Shown piece after piece: positions 1 through 4,924 of a stretch of 7,255 nt of DNA. This stretch comes from an uncultured Collinsella sp. (GTDB lineage Bacteria; Actinomycetota; Coriobacteriia; Coriobacteriales; Coriobacteriaceae). The first letter of the stretch is position 1; each line of letters starts with the position of its first letter. The notes under the pieces are model-generated. The model was not told the DNA's origin and made no database searches. It saw nothing but the letters and a program-made list of their open reading frames with translations. The stretch spans positions 1-7,255 of the forward strand of contig USKV01000069.1 of assembly GCA_900555355.1 (NCBI GenBank). Direction: 5' to 3'. Made by a program: the position numbers and the translations under genes.

Positions 1-596
1 ACATGCAGTATCGCGTAATGGATGCCACCGGAAAATACGTGCTTTGCGACTGCACGGGCTACCGCTTGGACGGCACCGATACCGAGCCCGGCATGTATGT
101 GGGCATTATCATCAACCGAAGCTTGGCAGATACGACCGATTCCGTGACCGGCTTGGGCGATATTCACGCCCTGGTCAACGCCATTGGCGAAATGCGTCGC
201 GTGGCGCGCAAGGCTGGTTTGATCGCCATCAAAATCGACGATATCGCTCAGGTCAATGCCCGCTTTGGCTTTGATGCGGGCGACCGCGTTTTGGCAGAAT
301 GTGCCGCCTGTCTGGTGGAATGCTCGCGCGGTAAGGGTCGTATGTTCCGCTCGACGGGGCCGATGTTCGTGGCTCTTTTCGACGACTTTGATCCCGAAGA
401 AACCGATGCGATTGCAGAGGAAATCGAGCGGTTCCTGGGTTCGCCCGTGCTCTTTGGCCCATTTGAATATCAGCCGCCCATTCGCGTGGCCACGCTCCAT
501 CTGGACGGCGTCGACCGTCAGCCCGTTTCGATTTTGAACGAGCTCAAAGCGTTGCTCGGGAAAGCCGTGCAGGTGCCAGGTACCAAACTGGATTAG
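1..596 (+). CDS. PAS/GGDEF-type signalling protein, 3' part, degenerate GGDEF domain
   Basis: The gene enters from the left edge. The ATG at base 3 is probably internal, because the first 40 residues read as the end of a PAS-like sensor domain (RVMDATGKYVL... then VGIIINRS). Residues counted from that ATG: a GGDEF-family domain starts at DSVTGL (46-51, the family's D-x-L-T-G-L), continues with KIDDIAQVN...GFDAGDRVL (77-97, the substrate-binding helix region) and reaches the position of the GGDEF loop at 118-122, where the sequence is TGPMF. Both acidic catalytic residues are missing and the usual GH is GF, so diguanylate cyclase activity is unlikely; a binding or regulatory role is inferred. 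The protein ends soon after this domain, with no EAL domain following. No terminator hairpin with a U-tract is seen after the stop. The family call is fairly sure; the function is not. Confidence 0.75.
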   Translation, partial: MQYRVMDATGKYVLCDCTGYRLDGTDTEPGMYVGIIINRSLADTTDSVTGLGDIHALVNAIGEMRRVARKAGLIAIKIDDIAQVNARFGFDAGDRVLAECAACLVECSRGKGRMFRSTGPMFVALFDDFDPEETDAIAEEIERFLGSPVLFGPFEYQPPIRVATLHLDGVDRQPVSILNELKALLGKAVQVPGTKLD

Positions 597-627
597 CACC
601 GCGCCCGCGCCGCCTCCCCCATCGTGC

Positions 628-633
628 GATAAT
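628..633 (+). promoter_or_regulatory. Candidate extended -10 promoter element for the flavoprotein gene
   Basis: GATAAT, preceded by TGC at 625-627, gives TGCGATAAT, a near-consensus extended -10 element. No convincing -35 hexamer lies at the right distance in the very GC-rich bases upstream, which is acceptable for an extended -10 promoter. Transcription would start around base 640 and leave a leader of about 30 bases before the ATG at 671. This is inferred from sequence only. Confidence 0.4.
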
Positions 634-661
634 CCTCTGCAGAAGTCACCAAAAGCAGAGG
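634..661 (+). promoter_or_regulatory. 7-bp dyad over transcription start and ribosome binding site
   Basis: CCTCTGC (634-640) and GCAGAGG (655-661) form a perfect 7-bp inverted repeat with a 14-base spacer, so the arms are 21 bp apart, about two helical turns. The left arm directly follows the candidate -10 element, and the right arm overlaps the AGAGGGAG ribosome binding site of the flavoprotein gene. It could be a repressor operator. If the left arm is transcribed, it could instead form a hairpin that hides the ribosome binding site. Which of these holds cannot be told from sequence. Confidence 0.35.
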
Positions 662-670
662 GAGTTTGTG

Positions 671-1365
671 ATGAAGGTTCTTTTGGTCAATGGCAGCCCC
701 AAGGCAAACGGTAACACCGCCCGTGCACTCGCCGAGGTCGCCGAGCAGCTCAATGGCGAAGGCATTGATACCGAGGTGTTTCAGCTGGGCGCCAAGCCCA
801 TTCGCGACTGCATCGGCTGTGGTCAGTGCGGCAAGCTTGGCGGGCGCTGCACCTTTGACGATGACGTGGTGAACGAGCTGATCGCTGCCGCCGAGCAGGC
901 AGATGGTTTTGTCTTTGGCTCCCCCGTCTACTATGCGCATCCCAGCGGACGCATCCTCTCGGCTCTCGACCGCGCATTCTATGCTGGCAGCAAGGCCTTT
1001 GCGCACAAGCCGGGTGCCGCGGTTGCCGTCGCCCGCCGTGGCGGGTGTTCTACGACGCCAAGCGGCTGTTCTTCTACAAACCTGCCGCCGCCGTGGTCAC
1101 CTGCCGCCGTGGCGGGGCCGGCAACACCTTTGACCAGCTCAACAAGTACTTCACCATCAACCAGATGCCCGTGGTTGCTTCCACGTACTGGAACAACGTG
1201 TTTGGTCGCGTGCCCGGCGACGCCGATGGGGATGCCGAGGGCCTTGCCACCATGCGAAACATCGGCAAAAACATGGCCTGGCTCCTGCGCTGTATCGAGG
1301 CAGGACAGGCCGCCGGTATCGAAGCCCCCGAAGCCGATCGCGAGCGCACCAACTTCATCAGGTAG
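671..1365 (+). pseudogene. Flavodoxin-family iron-sulfur flavoprotein (NADPH-dependent FMN reductase-like), frameshifted mosaic
   Basis: The start is ATG 671, six bases after AGAGGGAG (657-664); GTG 668 is too close to that site. The first frame gives a flavodoxin-like fold: VNGSPKANGNT (residues 6-16, FMN phosphate loop), a Cys cluster at 47, 50, 53 and 60 (CX2CX2CX6C, as in iron-sulfur flavoproteins) and GSPVYY (83-88). Family-like sequence ends at residue 125 (ARRGG, base 1045). It then resumes one frame over, from GTG 1045 to the TAG at 1363-1365, with FDQLNKYFTI, MPVVASTYWN and NMAWLLRCIEAG, the usual C-terminal half. The new frame first repeats the previous 24 residues in diverged form (12 of 24 identical). 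The original frame runs on to 1462 as non-family sequence inside the next gene. As it stands the gene probably makes no normal product. An assembly artefact is possible. Confidence 0.75.
974..1116 (+). repeat. Diverged tandem duplication inside the flavoprotein gene, with 13-bp direct repeats 71 bases apart
   Basis: Bases 974-1045 encode AFYAGSKAFAHKPG...ARRGG and bases 1045-1116, in the other frame, encode VFYDAKRLFFYKPA...CRRGG. Both are versions of the same 24-residue family segment, 12 of 24 identical in protein and roughly 60% in DNA by eye. Each ends in an identical 13-mer, CCGCCGTGGCGGG (1033-1045 and 1104-1116), exactly 71 bases apart. Removing one repeat and the bases between leaves ARRGG-AGNTFDQL in frame. 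The divergence argues against recent slippage and for joining of two paralogous genes. Confidence 0.8.
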
Positions 1366-1382
1366 AACGGCGGAACAAATAC

Positions 1383-1724
1383 ATGAACGTGCAAATTTTT
1401 GGCACCAAAAAGTCTTTCGATACCAAGAAAGCACAGCGCTTCTTCAAAGAGCGCCGCATTAAGGTGCAGTTTATTGACCTTAAGGAAAAGGAGATGAGCA
1501 AGGGCGAGCTCACGAGCGTGATGCAGGCGGTCGGCGGTATCGACAAGCTGCTCAACCCCAAGGCCAAGGACGAGGAGACGCTCGCGCTCATCCAGCACCT
1601 CACCCCCAGCCAGCGCTTCGACAAGTTGCTCGAGAACCAGCAGGTTCTAGCCGAGCCCATCGTACGCAACGGCAAAAAGGCCACCGTCGGTTATTGCCCC
1701 GATGTATGGGGAGCCTGGGAGTAG
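1383..1724 (+). CDS. Spx/ArsC-family (thioredoxin-fold) protein lacking the active-site cysteine
   Basis: This 113-residue protein has the length and shape of ArsC/Spx-family proteins: an N-terminal beta strand MNVQIFGTKK, a helix FDTKKAQRFFKERR (12-25), FIDLKEKEMSKGEL (30-43) and the late conserved LAEPIVRNGKKATVGY (89-104), which matches the family's 'PIv.dg...vG' strand. Members normally carry the redox cysteine in the loop after the first strand; from memory the closest relatives read KCFDTKKA. Here residue 11 is Ser (TCT, one base from TGT). The only cysteine is Cys105 near the C-terminus. Arsenate reduction is therefore doubtful; a regulatory or degenerate role is inferred. The gene starts 17 bases after the flavoprotein stop behind a weak GGCGGA site (1369-1374), so the two are probably one transcript. 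ATG 1383 is the only sensible start. Confidence 0.8.
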   Translation: MNVQIFGTKKSFDTKKAQRFFKERRIKVQFIDLKEKEMSKGELTSVMQAVGGIDKLLNPKAKDEETLALIQHLTPSQRFDKLLENQQVLAEPIVRNGKKATVGYCPDVWGAWE

Positions 1725-1735
1725 CCTGTGTTATT

Positions 1736-1770
1736 TGCCAGCGCGTGGGTATAAGAGCATGCGTTTGGCA
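1736..1770 (+). promoter_or_regulatory. Dyad in the leader region of the G3E GTPase gene, enclosing a TATAAG hexamer
   Basis: TGCCA (1736-1740) pairs with TGGCA (1766-1770), and CGCGTG (1742-1747) pairs with CATGCG (1758-1763), allowing one G-U. The stem is 11 bp with a small 1x2 internal loop and a 10-base tip. The tip contains TATAAG (1750-1755), a possible -10 element, but there is no good -35 at 16-18 bases. No U-tract follows, so it is not a standard terminator for the upstream pair of genes. Operator, promoter region or weak attenuator are all possible. Confidence 0.25.
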
Positions 1771-1810
1771 TAAGATTCAACTGTAAGCCATGTCTAACAA
1801 AGGAGGGCAC

Positions 1811-2941
1811 ATGCCCAACAAACCCGTGAAAATCATCATGCTTACCGGATACCTCGGTGCCGGCAAGACCACGCTGCTCAACCACATCCTCGCTAACGAT
1901 GGCGGTATCCGCGCCGCCGTAATCGTCAACGATATCGGCGAGATCAACGTCGATGCCAGCCTCATCGCCGACGGCGGCCTTTCCGAGACCGACGACCTCA
2001 TCCCGCTCACCAACGGCTGCATCTGCTGTACGCTTTCGGACGACCTTGCCAACCAGCTGCAGGGCATCGCCGATTCGGGCAACTTCGACTACATCATCAT
2101 CGAGGCTTCGGGCATTTGCGAGCCTATCCCCATCGCCTACACCATCTCGAGCTTCTGCGACGAGGCCAAGGTGGGCGGCGAGCCCAAACTCGCGCTCGAC
2201 AACATCGTGGCCGTGGTCGACTGCGCCCGCATGTACGACGAGTTCAACGGCGGTCGCGACCTGCTGGCAGAGGATATCGACGAGGACGACATCGAGAGCC
2301 TGCTCATCCAGCAGATCGAGTTCTGTTCCACGCTGATCCTCAACAAGACCGATACCGTGAGCTCTGAGCAGATCGCCGAGCTTAAGGCCATCGTGCGCAG
2401 CCTGCAGAAAGACGCCGTGATCGTCGAGGCCCAAAACGGCGAGGTCCCCATGGAGGAGCTGCTCGACACCGACCGCTTCGACTTTATGCGCGCCTACAAC
2501 TCCGCCGCCTGGATCGATGCCATGGAACATCCCGAGGAGCACGATGACCCCGAGGTGCTCGAGTACGACATCGAGACCTTTGTGTACTCGCGCCGCAAGC
2601 CGTTTGACCTGCAGAAGTTCACCGATTTTGTTGAGCAGGAGTGGCCCGACGAGGTCATTCGCGTCAAGGGTCCGCTGTGGCAGACCGGCGATCCGGACAT
2701 GTGCTACATATTTGAGCAGGCCGGCCACCAGATGCGCCTGATGGAGAACGGTCTGTTCGTTGACTCCGCGCCCGAGGGCGAGAAGCAGAAGATCATCGAC
2801 GAGAACCCCGAGATCATGCAGATTTGGGACGACGAGACGGGCGACCGCATGACGAGCCTGTGCATCATCGGCCGTCACATGGACAAGGATGCGCTCATCG
2901 CCTCCCTCGATGCCTGCCTGACCGACTGGCACCGCGCCTAG
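1811..2941 (+). CDS. CobW/COG0523-family G3E GTPase (putative metal chaperone)
   Basis: The start is ATG 1811, placed behind a strong AAAGGAGGG site (1798-1806). ATG 1790 would add seven residues and swallow that site. The 376-residue protein has the full G3E set: Walker A GYLGAGKT (13-20), the metal-binding GCICC with Cys70, Cys72 and Cys73, Walker B-like IIIEASG (95-101), base-specifying NKTD (178-181), and a C-terminal CobW domain from about 240 (ETFVYSRRKPFD, then RVKGPLW). In this family GTP hydrolysis drives delivery of a metal ion to a client protein; zinc, cobalt and nickel versions exist. There is no His-rich metal-storage tail, only a short acidic EHPEEHDD near 238. No cobalamin, urease or hydrogenase gene lies beside it and I see no clear Zur-type box, so the metal and client are unknown. 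It appears to be a single-gene unit ending at the terminator at 2979-3019. Confidence 0.93.
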   Translation: MPNKPVKIIMLTGYLGAGKTTLLNHILANDGGIRAAVIVNDIGEINVDASLIADGGLSETDDLIPLTNGCICCTLSDDLANQLQGIADSGNFDYIIIEASGICEPIPIAYTISSFCDEAKVGGEPKLALDNIVAVVDCARMYDEFNGGRDLLAEDIDEDDIESLLIQQIEFCSTLILNKTDTVSSEQIAELKAIVRSLQKDAVIVEAQNGEVPMEELLDTDRFDFMRAYNSAAWIDAMEHPEEHDDPEVLEYDIETFVYSRRKPFDLQKFTDFVEQEWPDEVIRVKGPLWQTGDPDMCYIFEQAGHQMRLMENGLFVDSAPEGEKQKIIDENPEIMQIWDDETGDRMTSLCIIGRHMDKDALIASLDACLTDWHRA

Positions 2942-2978
2942 GTTTATCCAAGCGGACTTTTTCCGCTACGTAACCGCC

Positions 2979-3019
2979 AAACCACCACGAAGGTGCCTGT
3001 CCCCTTCGTGGTGGTTTTT
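2979..3019 (+). terminator. Rho-independent terminator after the G3E GTPase gene
   Basis: AAACCACCACGAAGG (2979-2993) pairs perfectly with CCTTCGTGGTGGTTT (3003-3017), a 15-bp stem with tip TGCCTGTCC. The right arm ends in a run of five T (3015-3019). It lies 38 bases after the GTPase stop and just before the ribosome binding site of the next gene, so the methyltransferase gene needs a promoter of its own or read-through. A smaller 6-bp hairpin, AGCGGA/TCCGCT (2951-2967), precedes it. The tip belongs to the shared motif discussed in the findings. Confidence 0.85.
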
Positions 3020-3040
3020 CGTTCTGAGCCAAGGAGATTC

Positions 3041-3640
3041 ATGTTCAACATTGTGCTGTATGCGCCCGAAATTCCGGCCAATACGGGCAATATCGGCCGT
3101 ACCTGCGTGGTCACCGACGCCCGTCTACATCTGGTGGAGCCACTGGGCTTTTCGCTCGACGACAAGACGGTGCGTCGCGCCGGCCTAGGCTACTGGCAAA
3201 ACCTGGACGTGACCACCTATGCCGGCTGGGAGGATTTCCTTGCGCGCAACGGCCTCTCCCCCGCCGATGGTCGCCTGCATCTGCTGACCAAAAAGGCGCG
3301 CCGAACCTATGCGCAAAGCACCTACCGCGACGGTGACTATTTGGTCTTTGGCAGCGAGAGCTCAGGCATTCCCGAGCCACTGCTTGCCGCGGCGCCCGAG
3401 CGTTGCGAGCGCATCCCCATGCTGCGCGATTGCGACTCACTCGATAACGCCGAGACTTGGGAAGCTCACGAGGAATCGCTCGGGCATACCGAGGACAGCC
3501 ACGAGGCCATCCTGCAGCAGGATATCTGCGGCAACTTCGTTAACCCCGACGACTACCGCATCAGCGCGCTCAACCTCTCCAACAGCGCCGCCATCGTCCT
3601 CTACGAGTCCCTACGCCAGGCAGGCTTTCCGGGAATGTGA
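3041..3640 (+). CDS. trmL: tRNA (cytidine/uridine(34)-2'-O)-methyltransferase, TrmL-type SPOUT enzyme with insertion
   Basis: The start is ATG 3041, five bases after AAGGAG (3031-3036); an upstream in-frame start at 2993 falls inside the terminator. The 199-residue protein shows the three SPOUT/SpoU signatures: ANTGNIGRTC (13-22), FGSESSGIPE (103-112) with ERIPML (123-128), and LNLSNSAAIVLYESLRQ (177-193), which form the knotted S-adenosylmethionine site. The short N-terminus and LVEPLGF (31-37) fit TrmL, which methylates the ribose of the wobble nucleotide of certain leucine tRNAs. TrmL proteins are usually about 155-160 residues. The extra length lies between the second and third signatures (about 129-174), an acidic stretch with ETWEAHEESLGH and DICGNFVNPDDYR. 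All core residues are present, so activity is expected. Other SpoU methyltransferases are a less likely reading. Confidence 0.88.
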   Translation: MFNIVLYAPEIPANTGNIGRTCVVTDARLHLVEPLGFSLDDKTVRRAGLGYWQNLDVTTYAGWEDFLARNGLSPADGRLHLLTKKARRTYAQSTYRDGDYLVFGSESSGIPEPLLAAAPERCERIPMLRDCDSLDNAETWEAHEESLGHTEDSHEAILQQDICGNFVNPDDYRISALNLSNSAAIVLYESLRQAGFPGM

Positions 3641-3666
3641 CAAAGGGACTATCCTTTTGCCACATT
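3634..3666 (+). terminator. Hairpin overlapping the methyltransferase stop codon, possible 3'-end element
   Basis: AATGTGACAAAGGGA (3634-3648) pairs with TCCTTTTGCCACATT (3652-3666), a 15-position stem with one A-C mismatch and one G-U pair and a three-base tip CTA. It includes the TGA stop at 3638-3640. No T-run follows on either strand, so it is not a textbook intrinsic terminator. It may be a 3'-end stability element or a diverged member of the hairpin family also found at 2979 and 4889. Confidence 0.5.
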
Positions 3667-3735
3667 CGAGCGCCACGTCGATGGCACACACGCCTAATTG
3701 ATGCTCTAGATAAAGGCCCTCACTTTTAATCAGAA

Positions 3736-3759
3736 TTAACTAAAGTAAAATGAAGTTAA
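3736..3759 (+). promoter_or_regulatory. Candidate -10 element inside a dyad upstream of the AAA+ ATPase gene
   Basis: In the AT-richer part of the 143-base gap, TAAAAT (3746-3751) matches the -10 consensus at five of six positions. It is bracketed by a perfect 6-bp inverted repeat, TTAACT (3736-3741) and AGTTAA (3754-3759), with 12 bases between the arms. A dyad centred on a -10 box is a typical repressor position. There is no strong -35 (CTTTTA lies 17 bases upstream). Transcription would start near 3758, leaving a short leader before the AAAGGAG site at 3771. The rest of the gap (3667-3735) shows nothing I can name. Confidence 0.33.
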
Positions 3760-3783
3760 ACGGCGGTGTGAAAGGAGAGCCGT

Positions 3784-4884
3784 GTGAAATATCTCGAGAA
3801 CCCGTTTACCCCCAGTTTTGGTGAGGTTCCTGCCCATCTCGCTGGCAGACAACAGATTATTCGGGATTTGGACCGCGCCTTCTTGAGCCAGCGCAGGCGC
3901 CCAGAATTGACCTCGATCTTCTCGGGCGCGCGCGGAACCGGTAAAACCGCTCTCATGTCGTCGCTCGCGACAAGGGCGGAATCCCACGGCTGGATAGCCG
4001 TAAAGACGACCGCGCTCCCGGGAATGCTTGAGGAAATCGAGTTCGGGGCGAAACGTGCTGCCGGCCATCTTATCGACCCGTCTAAGAACTTCGAAGTCAC
4101 CGGCCTCGGAATTGCACCGCTCGGCAGCATCGAGGTCAATCGCGTTCACGATGCCTCAACCTGGCGTTATCGCATGAGCGATATCATCGACCAGCTCAAC
4201 GGGGCCGGTACCGGTCTGCTCGTCACGGTTGACGAGGTGGACCCGACACTCGACGAGATGATTCAGCTCGCAGCGACGTATCAGCACTTTGTGACCGATG
4301 GGAAACGCGTCGCCCTGCTCATGGCGGGACTTCCCAACAATGTCTCGACGTTGCTGAACCACAAGACGGTCTCGTTCCTTCGCCGCGCCCAACAATATCA
4401 TCTGGGTCGCATTGCCGACTATGACGTGCGCGAGGCCTTGATTCGCACAATCCAGGAAAACGATCGCCTGGCAGATGCCGAGGGAATCGATAGAGCCGTT
4501 CGCTCGATCTCTGGTTTTCCCTTCCTATTGCAACTCGTAGGCTACCGTGCCTGGGATCTCACAAGCGATTCGAAGGAAATCTCGTCACGCGACTTTGACC
4601 TGGGAATCAAAATCGCGCGCGACGAGATGGACGACCGAATCCTCGCGGCAACCTATCGGGAGCTCACTGCAGAGGACAAGCGATTCCTCATCGCCATGCT
4701 CGATGACGAGGAAGAGTCCACCACCGCTGACCTTGTCGAGCGCCTTAAGCGTTCGCCGCAGCAGGTCTCCCGCTACCGACGCCGCATGATAGATGCCGGC
4801 ATCATCGGGGAACGAGGACGAGGGCTCGTCGCATTTGAATTGCCATTCTTCCGCGACTACCTCGCGGCTCAATGCGTGAAATAG
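3784..4884 (+). CDS. Stand-alone ORC1/Cdc6-like AAA+ ATPase with C-terminal winged helix
   Basis: The start is GTG 3784, six bases after AAAGGAG (3771-3777). The 366-residue protein opens with NPFTPSFGEVPAHLAGR (6-22), a leader typical of the prokaryotic ORC/Cdc6-like ATPase group. Walker A is GARGTGKT (48-55), Walker B is LLVTVDEVD (145-153) and a sensor-1-like strand is VALLMAGLPNN (176-186). FLRRAQQYHLGRI (198-210) probably supplies arginine contacts, and a lid follows to about 285. Residues 292-360 look like a winged helix: TAEDKRFLIAML, a helix-turn-helix around DLVERLKRSPQQVSRYRRRM, and a wing before ELPFFRDYL. ATP-dependent DNA binding is inferred; the client process is unknown. Rare codons such as AGG and ATA appear, and the promoter is AT-richer than the surroundings, which may hint at acquisition. 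It is convergent with the UvrA-like gene and has no obvious partner gene here. Confidence 0.82.
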   Translation: MKYLENPFTPSFGEVPAHLAGRQQIIRDLDRAFLSQRRRPELTSIFSGARGTGKTALMSSLATRAESHGWIAVKTTALPGMLEEIEFGAKRAAGHLIDPSKNFEVTGLGIAPLGSIEVNRVHDASTWRYRMSDIIDQLNGAGTGLLVTVDEVDPTLDEMIQLAATYQHFVTDGKRVALLMAGLPNNVSTLLNHKTVSFLRRAQQYHLGRIADYDVREALIRTIQENDRLADAEGIDRAVRSISGFPFLLQLVGYRAWDLTSDSKEISSRDFDLGIKIARDEMDDRILAATYRELTAEDKRFLIAMLDDEEESTTADLVERLKRSPQQVSRYRRRMIDAGIIGERGRGLVAFELPFFRDYLAAQCVK

Positions 4885-4888
4885 GCAT

Positions 4889-4923
4889 CAATGAGGCAAA
4901 GGGGCTGTCCCTTTGCCTCATTG
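4889..4923. terminator. Perfect hairpin in the convergent gap, probable shared 3'-end element
   Basis: CAATGAGGCAAAGGG (4889-4903) and CCCTTTGCCTCATTG (4909-4923) form a perfect 15-bp stem with tip GCTGT. The hairpin fills nearly all of the 40-base gap between the ATPase stop (4884) and the stop of the opposing UvrA-like gene (4925), so it can serve both transcripts. Neither strand has a proper T-run after the stem. It may therefore act as a transcript-end stabiliser or an atypical bidirectional terminator. Confidence 0.6.
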
Positions 4924-4924
4924 T

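Noticed and set aside
1046..1462. Continuation of the first flavoprotein frame to base 1462 as a 264-residue protein
   Set aside because: After base 1045 the translation becomes Pro/Ser/Thr-rich with no family motif and runs into the next gene. The family C-terminus is in the other frame.
1750..1755. TATAAG as a firm promoter for the GTPase gene
   Set aside because: No acceptable -35 or correctly spaced extended -10 TG accompanies it, so it is kept only as a weak part of the dyad entry.
1790..1810. ATG 1790 as start of the G3E GTPase
   Set aside because: The strong AAAGGAGGG site lies downstream of it and correctly spaced before ATG 1811.
1691..2932. Long open frame on the minus strand opposite the G3E GTPase gene (413 codons)
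   Set aside because: It mirrors a strongly supported gene in GC-rich DNA, has no recognisable domain, and is a low-complexity Val/Leu/Asp/Gly/His-rich translation typical of antisense shadows.
2951..2967. Small AGCGGA/TCCGCT hairpin as a separate terminator
   Set aside because: It has only six base pairs and no T-run after the stem. The strong terminator at 2979-3019 explains the region.
2993..3040. In-frame upstream start for the methyltransferase
   Set aside because: It would begin inside the terminator hairpin and lacks a ribosome binding site. ATG 3041 has AAGGAG at good spacing, and the protein then starts like other TrmL proteins.
3698..3703. TTGATG as a -35 element for the AAA+ ATPase gene
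   Set aside because: Nothing resembling a -10 box lies 16-18 bases downstream.
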